Numbered from the stretch's first letter, positions 1-9,387 are shown. The stretch: 64,000 bases of DNA from Streptomyces sp. WAC05374 (GCF_004353505.1 NZ_SMNQ01000005.1:1-64000); one strand, 5' to 3'. Made by a program: numbers and translations. The notes: a model not told the origin generated them from the sequence alone.

Positions 1-546
1 GGCCTTCGCGGCGCCCGCCGCCGCGTCGCCGACCACCCGGGCCGCGCCCGCGTCCAGGGCGCCCGTGCCGGGGCGGGCGGCGCCCGCGTCCAGCGCGGCC
101 GTCGAGGTGGACGGCTGCCACTGCCTGCCGCGCCGGCCCGCGTCCATCGCCTCGTTGGCGAGCCGGTCCGCGTGCTTGTTCCGCTCGCGCGGGATCCACT
201 CGTACGTCACCTGCGACGCCGGGAAGATCCGCGCCGCCTCGGCCGCCAGCGGCTTCATGTCCGGGTGCTTGATCTTCCAGCGCCCCGACATCTGCTCCAC
301 GACCAGCTTGGAGTCCATCCGGACCCTGACCGTCGCGTCCGGCGCCAGCTCGCGCGCCGCCTTCAGCCCCGCCACCAGGCCCTTGTACTCGGCGACGTTG
401 TTCGTGGCGACGCCGATGTACTCGGCCGCCTCCACCAGCGGCTCCCCCGATACCGGGTCCAGGACCACCGCCCCGTACCCGGCGGGGCCCGGGTTCCCCC
501 GGGAGCCGCCGTCGGCCTCGACGATCAGTTCCCGCACGGCGGTCAT
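1..546 (-). CDS. Bifunctional RNase H / acid phosphatase, N-terminal part (cut by window edge)
   Basis: The visible 182 residues are an RNase H type I domain. The acidic active-site set is D12 (in EADGGSRGNPG), E53 (in NNVAEYKGL), D78 (in RMDSK) and D127 (in HADRLANEAM). RNase H cleaves the RNA strand of RNA/DNA hybrids. After about residue 138 comes an Ala/Gly-rich linker (repeats of LDAGAA) that runs off the window. In actinobacteria this leads into a histidine-phosphatase domain, so the second activity is inferred. ATG at 546 overlaps the upstream TAA (TAATG), so it is translationally coupled to the zinc-ribbon gene. Third gene of the Nif3-like / zinc-ribbon / RNase H operon. Confidence 0.9.
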   Translation of the reverse strand, partial: MTAVRELIVEADGGSRGNPGPAGYGAVVLDPVSGEPLVEAAEYIGVATNNVAEYKGLVAGLKAARELAPDATVRVRMDSKLVVEQMSGRWKIKHPDMKPLAAEAARIFPASQVTYEWIPRERNKHADRLANEAMDAGRRGRQWQPSTSTAALDAGAARPGTGALDAGAARVVGDAAAGAAKA

Positions 547-1289
547 TACAGGCCCGACTCCGCGGTGCGCACCAGGATGCGGCGGCAGTTCTCGCACCGC
601 AGGACCGTCTCGGCCGCGGCGGCGCGCACGTCGTTGATCTCGGTGATGTTCAGCTCGATGTGGCAGCCCTCGCAGCGGCGCTGGTACAGGCGCGCCGCGC
701 CGACGCCGCCCTGCTGCTCGCGGATCTTCTCGTACAGCTTCATCAGGTCGGCGGGGACCGAACCGCCCACGACCTCGCGCTCCTTGGTGACGGACGCGGC
801 CTCGTCGTCCAGCTCCCGCGTCGCGGCGTCGCGCCGGGCGACCGCGTCGTCGACCTTGGCCTGGACGGAGGAGACCCGCTCGGTCAGCTCGGCGACCCGC
901 TCCTGCGCGGACTCGCGGCGCTCCATGACCTCCAGGACGATGTCCTCCAGGTCGCCCTGGCGCTTGGCCAGCGAGACGATCTCCTTCTGGAGGTTCTCCA
1001 GGTCCTTGGGGGACGTGATGGCGCCGGAGTCCAGCCGCTGCTGGTCGCGGACGGCGCGCTGGCGCACCTGGTCGACGTCCTGCTCCGCCTTGGTCTGCTC
1101 GCGGGCGCAGTCGCTCTCCTCGGTCTGCGCGGCGACGAGCAGGTCGCGGAGCTGGGTGAGGTCCTTGTTCAGCGACTCGATCTCGGCGTGCTCGGGAAGG
1201 GACTTGCGCTTGTGGGCGAGCTGCGACAGGCGTACGTCGAGGGCCTGGACGTCGAGGAGTCGGATCTGGTCGGCGGGCGCGGCGTTCAG
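546..1289 (-). CDS. Coiled-coil protein with C4-type zinc ribbon
   Basis: 247 residues. Residues about 10-175 are long charged coiled-coil helices. The C-terminus is a zinc ribbon with C206/C209 (CEGC) and C232/C235 (CENC). It matches the conserved actinobacterial C4-type zinc-ribbon family that sits between Nif3-like and RNase H genes; the exact function is not established and nucleic-acid binding is only inferred. The start is taken as CTG at 1289 because homologues begin with NAAPADQIRLLDVQ, a GGAG lies upstream, and CTG overlaps the upstream TGA as CTGA. The same frame stays open well upstream, but that stretch reads as shadow of the Nif3 gene. Confidence 0.82.
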   Translation of the reverse strand: MNAAPADQIRLLDVQALDVRLSQLAHKRKSLPEHAEIESLNKDLTQLRDLLVAAQTEESDCAREQTKAEQDVDQVRQRAVRDQQRLDSGAITSPKDLENLQKEIVSLAKRQGDLEDIVLEVMERRESAQERVAELTERVSSVQAKVDDAVARRDAATRELDDEAASVTKEREVVGGSVPADLMKLYEKIREQQGGVGAARLYQRRCEGCHIELNITEINDVRAAAAETVLRCENCRRILVRTAESGL

Positions 1290-2101
1290 TTGGGGGCTCC
1301 AGAAGAAGAGTGGTGGGACCACGGGTCGGTGACCGTCCTCGACACGTGGACCCGCAGGTCCCAGCCGTGGCGGTCGGAGATTTCGTCGAGCTGGGAGGCG
1401 GCCAGCTCGCACCAGGGCCATTCGGTGGCCCAGTGGGCGGCGTCGACCAGCCCCAGCGACGAGTGCTGAGTGGCCTCGGACGCCGGGTGATGGCGCAGGT
1501 CGGCGGTGAGGAACGCGTCCACGCCCGCCGCCCGTACGGCGTCGAAGAGGCTGTCGCCGGAGCCGCCGCTGACCGCGACGGTACGGACGGTGGCGTCGGG
1601 GTCGCCCGCGACGCGGATGCCCTGCGCCGTGGCGGGCAGCCGCTCGGCGGCGCGGGCGGCGAACGCGCGGAGGGTCTCGGGCGGGTCGACCTCGCAGATC
1701 CGGCCCAGCCCGTTCTCGGGCACGAGGGGGCCGGTGACGCGCAGGTCGAGGGCGCCGGCGAGGGCGTCGGAGACGCCGGGGTCGGCGGTGTCGGCGTTGG
1801 TGTGCGCGACGTGCAGGGCGATGTCGTTCTTGATGAGCGTGTGGACGACCCGGCCCTTGAAGTGGCCGGCCGCGACCGTCGTCGTACCGCGCAGGTAGAG
1901 CGGGTGGTGGGTGACGATCAGGTCGGCGCCGAGCGCGATGGCCTCGTCGGCGATCTCCTGGACGGGGTCGACGGCGAACAGTACGCGCGTGACCTCGGCG
2001 TCGGGGTCGCCGCAGACGGTGCCGACGGCGTCCCACTGTTCGGCCCGCTCGGGCGGCCAGAGGGCGTCGAGCTCGGCGATGACTTCAGACAGACGGGGCA
2101 C
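1286..2101 (-). CDS. Nif3-like dinuclear metal-centre protein (GTP cyclohydrolase I type 2 family)
   Basis: 271 residues, full length for short Nif3-like proteins. Family marks are EQWDAVGTVCGDP near the N-terminus, the metal-site motif THHPLYLRG (H65/H66), HTNAD, and a later RHHPASEA histidine pair. These proteins form toroidal hexamers with a two-metal site; the reaction is uncertain, and they are often annotated as GTP cyclohydrolase I type 2 homologues. First gene of the operon with the zinc-ribbon and RNase H genes (4-bp overlap CTGA). Its 5' side faces a divergent unknown gene at 2312. Confidence 0.88.
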   Translation of the reverse strand: MPRLSEVIAELDALWPPERAEQWDAVGTVCGDPDAEVTRVLFAVDPVQEIADEAIALGADLIVTHHPLYLRGTTTVAAGHFKGRVVHTLIKNDIALHVAHTNADTADPGVSDALAGALDLRVTGPLVPENGLGRICEVDPPETLRAFAARAAERLPATAQGIRVAGDPDATVRTVAVSGGSGDSLFDAVRAAGVDAFLTADLRHHPASEATQHSSLGLVDAAHWATEWPWCELAASQLDEISDRHGWDLRVHVSRTVTDPWSHHSSSGAPN

Positions 2102-2311
2102 GGGGGAAAGGCTACCTGGCCGCGTTCCCGGCCTGCACGGACGCCGTCCCGCGCGGACCTGGCCCCGGGCATGCCCGGCGTCGCCAGCACAGCCGCACCC
2201 CCTTTCTCAGGCGAACCAGGACATCGACACCCTTATAGGTGAAGCACGGAAGCACCCGTTGTTCGGCTGGAAGTGCGATAACTACTTTCGGTCGCCGGAG
2301 GTGACGATTCG

Positions 2312-3538
2312 ATGACAGTCTGTGCCATCGAGACCGCCGCGGAGGATGACGGCGCGGTGTCGCGTGCGGGTTTCACCATCGCGGCGAACGGCGCCTACGC
2401 GGCGCGGCTGGCGGGTGAGGGCGAGGCGCTGTTCCCGGAGCGGTGGACCCTGGACGGGCCGGAGCCGTACGCGGTGCCGCTTCCGGCGGCGCAGCCCGAG
2501 GAGCCCGGCGCGCAGGTGCTGCCGCTGGTGGACGGGCGGGTGCTCATCGGGCGCCGGGCGGCCGGGCGGTACGTCTTCTCGCTGCTGTACCCGACGGGTC
2601 CGCGGACCGGTGAACTGCCGGTCGGGGCGGTCGAGTCGGCGTCCCTTCGGCTGCTGCCGCCGTCGCCGGACGGGGCGTGCGTGTACGGCCTGGGCGCCGG
2701 GGAGCACTCGACGGGCGTCTGGCGGGTGACGGACGGCTCGGGCGGCGGGCCGGAGCACGTGGCCGAGATCGCGGGCCACTGCACGGGCGGGGCGTGGCTG
2801 GACCGTACGGGCCGGATACTGGCGGTGGACCGGCGCCCGGCCGGGGGCGGGCCGGTCAAGGCGGTGGCGGTCGACCTGGAGCGGGGCGGGGAGGTGACGC
2901 CGCTGCTCCAGATCACCGACGGCAGCGACGACCGGCTGCTGCTGGCCGACCCGGACAGCGGGCTGCTGCTGATCCGGTCCGACGCGCCCTCACCGGGGCA
3001 CCACCGGCTCGGCTGGGGGGTGCTGGGCAGCACGCTGCCGGTGCGCTTCCCCGAGTGCCTGCGGCTGCCCGACGCGGCGGTGACGCCGTTCGCGGTACAG
3101 CCGGGGCAGACCCTGACGCCCGAGGCGTGTGCCGTGGCGCTGCGGATCGACGCGGCGGCGGGAAGCTGGGTGGGGGTGTGGCGTCCGGCGGGGCGGCGGC
3201 TGCACCAACTGGCTGCGCCCGACGGGTGGCTGGCGGGGGCCGGGCTGTGGACCGCCGGCGGGGTGCTGCGGCTGCCGTACACGACCCGGGCGGTGCCGTG
3301 CGGTCTGGCGCGGGTGGCGGAGACGCGGGTGGCGGAGGCGCGGGGGCCGGAGGCGATGGCGGCGGCGTTCCGGCCCGGCGGCCCGGTGCCGGAGGAGCGG
3401 CCACCGCATCCGGCCACACAATCGGCACAACCGGAACGCGCAGGCGGGGAACCGTCCGGGCACGTGGTGACTCCTGGTGTGTGCAAGCCGGTGCCGTTGC
3501 AGCAGGCGCCGCTCACCGGCCGCACCGCCCGCGGATAG
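2312..3538 (+). CDS. Unknown protein with probable beta-propeller character
   Basis: 408 residues, not recognised. It has no signal peptide and few long helices. Repeated short beta-prone segments (PLVDGRVLIGRRAAGRYVFSLLYP, GAWLDRTGRILAVDRR, GVWRPAGRRLHQLA-like blocks) suggest a WD40/TolB-like propeller. The last 70 residues are Pro/Ala/Gly-rich and probably disordered. ATG at 2312 is preceded by GGAGGTGA about 10 bases upstream, so the start is well supported. It diverges from the Nif3 operon with about 210 bp between. Similar single-copy cytosolic proteins of unknown role occur in streptomycetes; no function is claimed. Confidence 0.72.
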   Translation: MTVCAIETAAEDDGAVSRAGFTIAANGAYAARLAGEGEALFPERWTLDGPEPYAVPLPAAQPEEPGAQVLPLVDGRVLIGRRAAGRYVFSLLYPTGPRTGELPVGAVESASLRLLPPSPDGACVYGLGAGEHSTGVWRVTDGSGGGPEHVAEIAGHCTGGAWLDRTGRILAVDRRPAGGGPVKAVAVDLERGGEVTPLLQITDGSDDRLLLADPDSGLLLIRSDAPSPGHHRLGWGVLGSTLPVRFPECLRLPDAAVTPFAVQPGQTLTPEACAVALRIDAAAGSWVGVWRPAGRRLHQLAAPDGWLAGAGLWTAGGVLRLPYTTRAVPCGLARVAETRVAEARGPEAMAAAFRPGGPVPEERPPHPATQSAQPERAGGEPSGHVVTPGVCKPVPLQQAPLTGRTARG

Positions 3539-3588
3539 ACTCTCGGGCCGCAACATCGTCAGCGATCACTACGGGGTGAACTACCCAC

Positions 3589-3741
3589 ATGTCTGAAGCC
3601 AGCACCGACTCGACCCACGGGCGACCGCAGGGGGACGCCGGCGGCTCCGGAAAGCACCGGGGGGGCGCGGCGTCGACCGAGGACGTGTCGACGCAGCCGC
3701 ACGGCCGTCACCGCAAGGAACCGCAGCACCAAGCGGCCTGA
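3589..3741 (+). CDS. Small hydrophilic protein, 50 aa
   Basis: Reads MSEASTDSTHG... to ...KEPQHQAA and ends TGA. It is rich in His, Gly, Ser, Thr and Gln with no hydrophobic core, so probably disordered. Just upstream is GGGGTGA, a fair ribosome binding site. It follows the propeller-like gene by 50 bp and is followed at once by a strong hairpin terminator, which supports it as the last gene of a transcript. Function unknown. Confidence 0.6.
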   Translation: MSEASTDSTHGRPQGDAGGSGKHRGGAASTEDVSTQPHGRHRKEPQHQAA

Positions 3742-3761
3742 CGGTACGACAGCCTGGAGGA

Positions 3762-3796
3762 GGGGCCGTCCCGGGGAGACCCCCCGGGGCGGCCCC
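3762..3796. terminator. Bidirectional hairpin terminator
   Basis: GGGGCCGTCCCGGGG pairs with CCCCGGGGCGGCCCC (15 bp, one G-U) around a 5-nt loop, followed by TTCC. It lies between two convergent genes. Confidence 0.8.
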
Positions 3797-3809
3797 TTCC
3801 GTCGGCGGG

Positions 3810-4733
3810 TCAGTCCCTCGACAGGGACAGCACCCCGGCGGCGGCGAACGTCTCACCGGGCGGGCGGCCCGCGTAGTAGGGCGTGAGCAGCGCGTCCAGT
3901 TCCTCGTACGAGAACTGGTCCTTGGCCGTGTCGAACTTGGCCGCGACCCGGGGCGCCTCCATCACGGCCACCATGCCGCCGTGGACGACGAGCAGTTGGC
4001 CGTTGACCCCGGAGGCGGCGGGTGAGGCGAGGTAGCCGACGAGGGGCGCGACGTGGTCCGGGGAGAGCGGGTCGAGCTCCTGGCCGCCGGCCGGTTCCCG
4101 GAAGCCGGCGAAGACGTCACGGGTCATCCGCGTGCGGGCGCGGGGGCAGATGGCGTTGCACGTGACGCCGTACTTGGCGAGCGCGAGCGCCGTGGAGGTG
4201 GTCAGACCCACGATGCCGCCCTTGGCCGCCGCGTAGTTGGGCTGGCCCGCCGAGCCGGCGAGGTACGCCTCGGAGGAGGTGTTGACGATCCGCCCGTGGA
4301 CCGGTGCCCCGCCCGCCTTCGCGCGCTCGCGCCAGTGGACGGACGCGAAGTGCGTGGTGTTGAAGTGGCCCTTGAGGTGGACGCGTACGACCGCGTCCCA
4401 CTCGGCCTCGCTCATCGAGAAGACCATCCGGTCGCGCAGGATGCCCGCGTTGTTGACCAGGACGTCCAGCTTCCCGTACGTGGTGACGGCGAGGTCCACC
4501 AGCGCGCCCGCCGTGGCGTGGTCGGCGACGTCCCCGGTGTGGGCCACCGCCCGGCCGCCCGCCGCGCGGATCTCGGCGACCACCTCGCCCGCGGCCTTCG
4601 CCGAGCCCTCCCCGTGGTCGTTGACCACGACGGCCGCGCCGAGCCGCGCCAGTTCGAGGGCCTCCGCGCGGCCGAGGCCCCGCCCGGCACCGGTGACGAT
4701 CGCGGTCAGGTCCCGCAAGGGCATGGACGACAT
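3810..4733 (-). CDS. SDR-family 3-hydroxyacyl-CoA / 17-beta-HSD-type dehydrogenase
   Basis: 307 residues. Rossmann motif TGAGRGLG (14-21), NNAG near 94-97, and the catalytic Ser153/Ser154, Tyr167, Lys171 set (YAAAK). Length and layout resemble the SDR half of peroxisomal multifunctional enzyme 2 (HSD17B4-like), including the C-terminal tail, more than FabG. The inferred job is NAD-dependent oxidation of 3-hydroxyacyl-CoA in beta-oxidation. ATG at 4733 has AGGAGG five bases upstream; a second ATG lies three codons in. Last of a three-gene operon: MaoC hydratase, ADH, then this gene 10 bp downstream. The operon promoter carries a KstR-type box, so steroid side-chain oxidation is the favoured context. 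Confidence 0.85.
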   Translation of the reverse strand: MSSMPLRDLTAIVTGAGRGLGRAEALELARLGAAVVVNDHGEGSAKAAGEVVAEIRAAGGRAVAHTGDVADHATAGALVDLAVTTYGKLDVLVNNAGILRDRMVFSMSEAEWDAVVRVHLKGHFNTTHFASVHWRERAKAGGAPVHGRIVNTSSEAYLAGSAGQPNYAAAKGGIVGLTTSTALALAKYGVTCNAICPRARTRMTRDVFAGFREPAGGQELDPLSPDHVAPLVGYLASPAASGVNGQLLVVHGGMVAVMEAPRVAAKFDTAKDQFSYEELDALLTPYYAGRPPGETFAAAGVLSLSRD

Positions 4734-4743
4734 GGGACCCTCC

Positions 4744-5820
4744 TCAGATCTCGACGCAGGTGCGCAGCGCCTCGCCGGTCCGCATCTGCTCCAGCGCGTC
4801 GTTGATGCCGGTCAGCGGCACCCGGTGGGTGATCAGGCCCGCGAGGTCGATGCGGCCGGCCCGCCACAGGGCGATGGCCCTCTCGTAGGAGCGGAGCACG
4901 TCACCGCCCCCGTACATCGAGGGCAGGATGCGCTTCTCGTCGAAGAACAGCTCGAACATGTTGAGCTGGAGGAAGTCGTCCATGGCGCCCGCCCCGACGA
5001 CGCAGAGCGTGCCGCCGCGCCGGGTGGCCTCGTAGGCGGTGCGGGCCGTGGCGGACCGGCCGACGACCTCGAAGACGTAGTCGAAGCCCTCCCCGGCGGT
5101 GATGCGCTGTTTCGCGTCGGGGAGTTCCTCCGGCGCCACCGCCTCCGTCGCGCCGAACCGCAGGGCGGCCTCCCGCCGCGATACCACCGGGTCGACGGCG
5201 ACGATCTGCGCGGCGCCCTGGAGCCGGGCTCCCTGGACGGCCGAGATGCCGACGCCCCCGCAGCCGATGACGGCGACCGACGAACCGGCCTCCACGCGCG
5301 CGGTGTTGACGGCCGCGCCGAGCCCGGTCGTCACGCCGCAGCCGATGAGCGCGGCGATGTCGAAGGGCACGTCGTCGGGTATCGGCACCGCGCAGCCTGC
5401 GTCGACGACGACCTCCTCGGCGAAGGTTCCGGTGCCGGCGAAGCCGAAGACGTCCCCGCCGGGGCGCCTGAAGTTGGGCGTACCGGCGTTGAGGAACCCG
5501 GCCAGGCAGAGCTGGGTCTGGCCGCGCTTGCAGGAGGGGCAGGCGCCGCACGCCGGCAGCCAGCACAGCAGCACCCGGTCGCCGGGCTTCAGGGCGGTGA
5601 CCCCGTCGCCCACGTCCAGCACCTCACCGGCGCCCTCGTGGCCGGGGACGAAGGGCGCGGGCTGCGGCAGGACGCCGCTCATCGCGGAGACGTCGGAGTG
5701 GCACAGGCCGGTCGCCCTGATCCGGATGCGCACCTTGCCGGGGCCGAAGCCCACCGCCTCGACGTCGTCGAGGACCTCGAGTTTTTCCTGGCCGGTCTCG
5801 TGCAGTACGGCTGCGCGCAT
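4744..5820 (-). CDS. Zinc-dependent alcohol dehydrogenase (MDR, class III-like)
   Basis: 358 residues. Catalytic zinc ligands C40, H61 and E62 (GLCHSD, GHEGAGEV); structural zinc cysteines C91, C94, C97, C105; cofactor loop IGCGGVG near 180-190. Oxidises an alcohol to an aldehyde or ketone with NAD. Middle gene of the MaoC-ADH-SDR operon: 13 bp after the MaoC gene and 10 bp before the SDR. The KstR box ahead of the operon suggests a lipid or steroid-derived alcohol substrate, but substrate specificity cannot be read from the sequence. Confidence 0.87.
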   Translation of the reverse strand: MRAAVLHETGQEKLEVLDDVEAVGFGPGKVRIRIRATGLCHSDVSAMSGVLPQPAPFVPGHEGAGEVLDVGDGVTALKPGDRVLLCWLPACGACPSCKRGQTQLCLAGFLNAGTPNFRRPGGDVFGFAGTGTFAEEVVVDAGCAVPIPDDVPFDIAALIGCGVTTGLGAAVNTARVEAGSSVAVIGCGGVGISAVQGARLQGAAQIVAVDPVVSRREAALRFGATEAVAPEELPDAKQRITAGEGFDYVFEVVGRSATARTAYEATRRGGTLCVVGAGAMDDFLQLNMFELFFDEKRILPSMYGGGDVLRSYERAIALWRAGRIDLAGLITHRVPLTGINDALEQMRTGEALRTCVEI

Positions 5821-5833
5821 GGCGCGGCTCCCT

Positions 5834-6688
5834 TCACACGGTTTCTACGAGGGTGTCGGCGAGGACCGGGGCGTCGTCGCGGTCGGCGGCCGTGACCACG
5901 GCCTGGACGCGGCCGGGGAGGTCCCACATCCGGATGCGGAGCGTCTCGCCCGGGTACGCGACACCGGCGAAGCGGGTGCGGTACGAGCGGACGCGGGTGA
6001 CGTCGCCGCCCAGGAGCGTGTCGGTGACGGCCTTGAGGGTCATGCCGTAGGTGCACAGGCCGTGCAGGATCGGCCGGTCGAAGCCGGCGAGCTTGGCGAA
6101 CTCGGGGTCGGCGTGGAGCGGGTTCCAGTCGCCGGAGAGCCGGTAGAGGAGGGCCTGGTCCTCGCGGACGTGGCGCTCGGCGGTCAGGTCGGGGGCGCGC
6201 TCCGGGGGCGGGAGCCGGTGGGACGGTCCCCGCTCGCCGCCGAAGCCGCCCTCGCCGCGTACGAAGAGTTCGGCGTCGGTCGTCCACAGGGGCCCGTCGG
6301 CGTCGGCCGCCTCGGAGCGCAGGACCAGGACGGCCGCCTTGCCCTTGTCGTACACGGCGGCGACCCGCGCGGTGGTGACGGCCCGGCCGCTGACGGGGAT
6401 GGGGCGGTGCAGGGCGATGCGCTGCCCGCCGTGGAGGACGGCGGCGAGGTCGACGTCGATGCCGGGGGCCGCCAGGCCGCCCATCATGCCCATGCCGGCG
6501 CCCGCGACGGTGGCGAAGCTCGGCAGGACGTGCAGCCGGGACTCCAGGGTGTAGCGCAGCTCGTCGGGGTCGGTGGCGGGCGTGCCGGCGCCGAGGCCGA
6601 GGTGGTAGAGCTGGACGTCCTTGTGGTCCCAGGTGATCTCGGCGGAGCGGGGCTCGGCCGAGACCGCCTGGTTCGCGTCAATGGGCAT
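5834..6688 (-). CDS. MaoC-family enoyl-CoA hydratase 2 (Hsd4B-like)
   Basis: 284 residues, a double hot-dog protein. The hydratase-2 motif YRLSGDWNPLHADPEFA followed by ILHGLCTYG is intact, with the catalytic Asp and His present. The N-terminus (MPID..., ITWDHKDVQLYHLGLGAG) closely recalls mycobacterial Rv3538, a cholesterol-cluster 2-enoyl-CoA hydratase; that comparison is from memory. It hydrates 2-enoyl-CoA to 3-hydroxyacyl-CoA, the substrate for the SDR two genes downstream. ATG at 6688 has AAGGAG five bases before it. First gene of the operon, 88 bp from a perfect KstR consensus site. Confidence 0.87.
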   Translation of the reverse strand: MPIDANQAVSAEPRSAEITWDHKDVQLYHLGLGAGTPATDPDELRYTLESRLHVLPSFATVAGAGMGMMGGLAAPGIDVDLAAVLHGGQRIALHRPIPVSGRAVTTARVAAVYDKGKAAVLVLRSEAADADGPLWTTDAELFVRGEGGFGGERGPSHRLPPPERAPDLTAERHVREDQALLYRLSGDWNPLHADPEFAKLAGFDRPILHGLCTYGMTLKAVTDTLLGGDVTRVRSYRTRFAGVAYPGETLRIRMWDLPGRVQAVVTAADRDDAPVLADTLVETV

Positions 6689-6775
6689 GGGGCTCCTTGG
6701 ACGGCGGACCGACGGGAGACCTCGGCACGGCCGTCCGCACCGTCGGCCGCGCCGAGGCCGTGAAGGGACCGGTTC

Positions 6776-6789
6776 TAGAACGCGTTCCA
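6776..6789 (-). promoter_or_regulatory. KstR-type operator upstream of the MaoC-ADH-SDR operon
   Basis: TAGAACGCGTTCCA matches the published KstR consensus TnnAACnnGTTnnA at every fixed base, inside the near-palindrome CTAGAACGCGTTCCAG. It lies 88 bp before the MaoC start. Repression by the KstR-like protein at 17133 is inferred. Confidence 0.75.
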
Positions 6790-6908
6790 GTCCGGTGGTC
6801 CTCCTGTATAGCGCGGGCCCCATGGGTTGGGAAGAGTCCTGACGACGCGTCAGGTGTTGGCCTCCGTGGCACGGAGGGGCGTGGTGGTACACGGACGGGC
6901 GCGGACGG

Positions 6909-7130
6909 TCAGAGCTTGTCCATGCCCTTGTAGGGGCTCACGATGCGGGCCTGGCGGGAGCCGAAGTCGACGAGGGTGGCGATCTCGTCCTCGACGGCGA
7001 TGACCCGCCCGAGGCCGTGCCGGTCGTGGGAGACACGGTCGCCCACCGCGAAGTGCTTGACGGGCTCGGCGACGGGAGCGTTGAAGGGACTGGTGGGCAG
7101 ATGGCGCCGGGGCGCGGATCGGTTCGTCAT
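6909..7130 (-). CDS. Small protein with Tudor/CarD-like beta fold
   Basis: 73 residues from ATG at 7130; a longer start nine codons upstream has no better ribosome binding site. The core VGDRVSHDRHGLGRVIAVEDEIATLVDFGSRQARIVSPYKGM (given here in two parts by position, residues about 28-70) has the pattern of the SH3/Tudor-like module found at UvrD/PcrA and CarD termini: V-G-D-x-V-x-H-x-x-x-G-x-G-x-V. Such modules bind RNA polymerase or nucleic acid. Single gene, 35 bp from the convergent-side MFS gene end. Role unknown. Confidence 0.72.
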   Translation of the reverse strand: MTNRSAPRRHLPTSPFNAPVAEPVKHFAVGDRVSHDRHGLGRVIAVEDEIATLVDFGSRQARIVSPYKGMDKL

Positions 7131-7164
7131 TGCCGTCAGTATGGGGCACCCACCCACGGTCGGC

Positions 7165-8610
7165 CTACGCCTCTGCGCGACGCGGCAGCCACAGCAGCAT
7201 CAGCACCGCGCCCGCCAGCAGGACGCCCGCGCCGGTGCGGAACGCCAGCGCGTACCCCGCCGCCAGCGCCTCCGGCCCCGCCCCGCCCTCCGTCCGGGAG
7301 GCGGCGACCGTCGACAGGACGGCCAACCCCAGGGCGCCGCCCATGGTGCGGGAGGTGTTGACCAGGCCCGACACGAGACCGGCGTCCCCGGGGGCGGCGC
7401 CCGAGGTGGCGAGGGAGGCGAGCGGGGTGATGACCAGCCCGATGCCCAGCATCATCAGGACGCCCGGCCCGAGGATCACCGTCAGGTACGCGCCCTGCGC
7501 GCCCATCAGCGACTGCCAGCCGAATCCGGTGGCGGCGATCAGCGTGCCGATCACCGCCAGGTTCCGCGCCCCGGTGACCGCCATCAGCCGCGGCGCCAGC
7601 TTGGAGCCGACGATGACGCTGACCGAGCTGGGTACGAGGGCGAGACCGGCCTCCAGCGGCGTGTAGCCGAGGACGTTCTGGGCGTACATGGTCATGAAGA
7701 ACCACATGGCGAACGAGGCCGAGCCGTTGATCACCATCGAGACGTTGGCCGCCGACACGACCCTGGAGCGGAAGACCTTCAGCGGCATCAGCGGGGCCTT
7801 TGTGCGGGCCTCCACCGCCACGAACACCGCCAGCAGCGCCGCCCCGCCGAGCAGTGGCAGCAGCGTCGTGCGGTCGCCCCAGCCGGCCTCCTCGGTCCGG
7901 ACGATGCCGTAGGCGACGGCCGCCAGGCCACCGGTGACGAGCACCGCGCCGGGCAGGTCGAGCCGCCGCACGCCCGCCGTCCGGCTCTCGCGGACCCACA
8001 GCGCGGCCCCCACGAGCACCAGCACGCCGACCGGCACGTTGATCAGCAGCACCCAGCGCCAGGAGAGCAGGTCGGTCAGGACGCCGCCCACCAGCCCGCC
8101 GGCCGCGCCGCCGCCCGCGCCCACCGCCGACCAGGTGCCTATCGCCCGCGTCCGGGCGGGCCCCGGCGGCACGGCGGCGGTCACGATGGTGAGCGTGGCG
8201 GGCGCGAGGACCGCCGCGCCGAGCCCCTGCACGGCGCGGGCGGCCAGGAGCTGCCAGCCCTCCACGGCGAGCCCGCCGGCCACCGAGGCGGCGGTGAACA
8301 GCCCGAGCCCCACCAGGAACATCCGCTTGCGCCCGAACAGGTCCGCGGCCCGCCCGCCGAGCAGCATGAACCCGGCGAAGGCGATCGTGTACGCGTTGAG
8401 CACCCACTGGAGCCCGACGGCGGACAGCCCGAGGTCGGCACGCATCGAGGGCAGCGCCACGTTCACCACGGACACGTCGAGGACGACCAGGAACTGACCG
8501 GCGCAGGCGGCGAGCAGCACCGCCCAGGTACGGGCGGCCGGGGCGCGGGAGTCGGTGGCCGGGGAGCGTCGGTCGGCGGTGTCGGTACGCGGCTCGGGCA
8601 TGGGTGTCAT
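7165..8610 (-). CDS. MFS drug exporter, DHA2 (EmrB/QacA) 14-TM family
   Basis: 481 residues with about 14 hydrophobic helices. Motif A is GGRAADLFGRKRMF, and motif C-like Gly-rich helices lie around AVGAGGGAAGGLVGGVL. The TM1 signature FLVVLDVSVVNVALPSM is the standard DHA2 form with an acidic residue. Proton-driven efflux of hydrophobic or cationic compounds across the cytoplasmic membrane is expected; substrate unknown. Transcribed away from the methyltransferase gene at 8731, sharing a 120-bp intergenic region. No adjacent regulator gene is visible. Confidence 0.9.
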   Translation of the reverse strand: MTPMPEPRTDTADRRSPATDSRAPAARTWAVLLAACAGQFLVVLDVSVVNVALPSMRADLGLSAVGLQWVLNAYTIAFAGFMLLGGRAADLFGRKRMFLVGLGLFTAASVAGGLAVEGWQLLAARAVQGLGAAVLAPATLTIVTAAVPPGPARTRAIGTWSAVGAGGGAAGGLVGGVLTDLLSWRWVLLINVPVGVLVLVGAALWVRESRTAGVRRLDLPGAVLVTGGLAAVAYGIVRTEEAGWGDRTTLLPLLGGAALLAVFVAVEARTKAPLMPLKVFRSRVVSAANVSMVINGSASFAMWFFMTMYAQNVLGYTPLEAGLALVPSSVSVIVGSKLAPRLMAVTGARNLAVIGTLIAATGFGWQSLMGAQGAYLTVILGPGVLMMLGIGLVITPLASLATSGAAPGDAGLVSGLVNTSRTMGGALGLAVLSTVAASRTEGGAGPEALAAGYALAFRTGAGVLLAGAVLMLLWLPRRAEA

Positions 8611-8694
8611 GGTCGCAGGTGCGGTGCGGTCCGTACATCAGGATATGGACGTACGTCGGAAGTCCCGCCCGCGACCGTGCCGCCTACGATGTGA

Positions 8695-9387
<693 letters not shown>

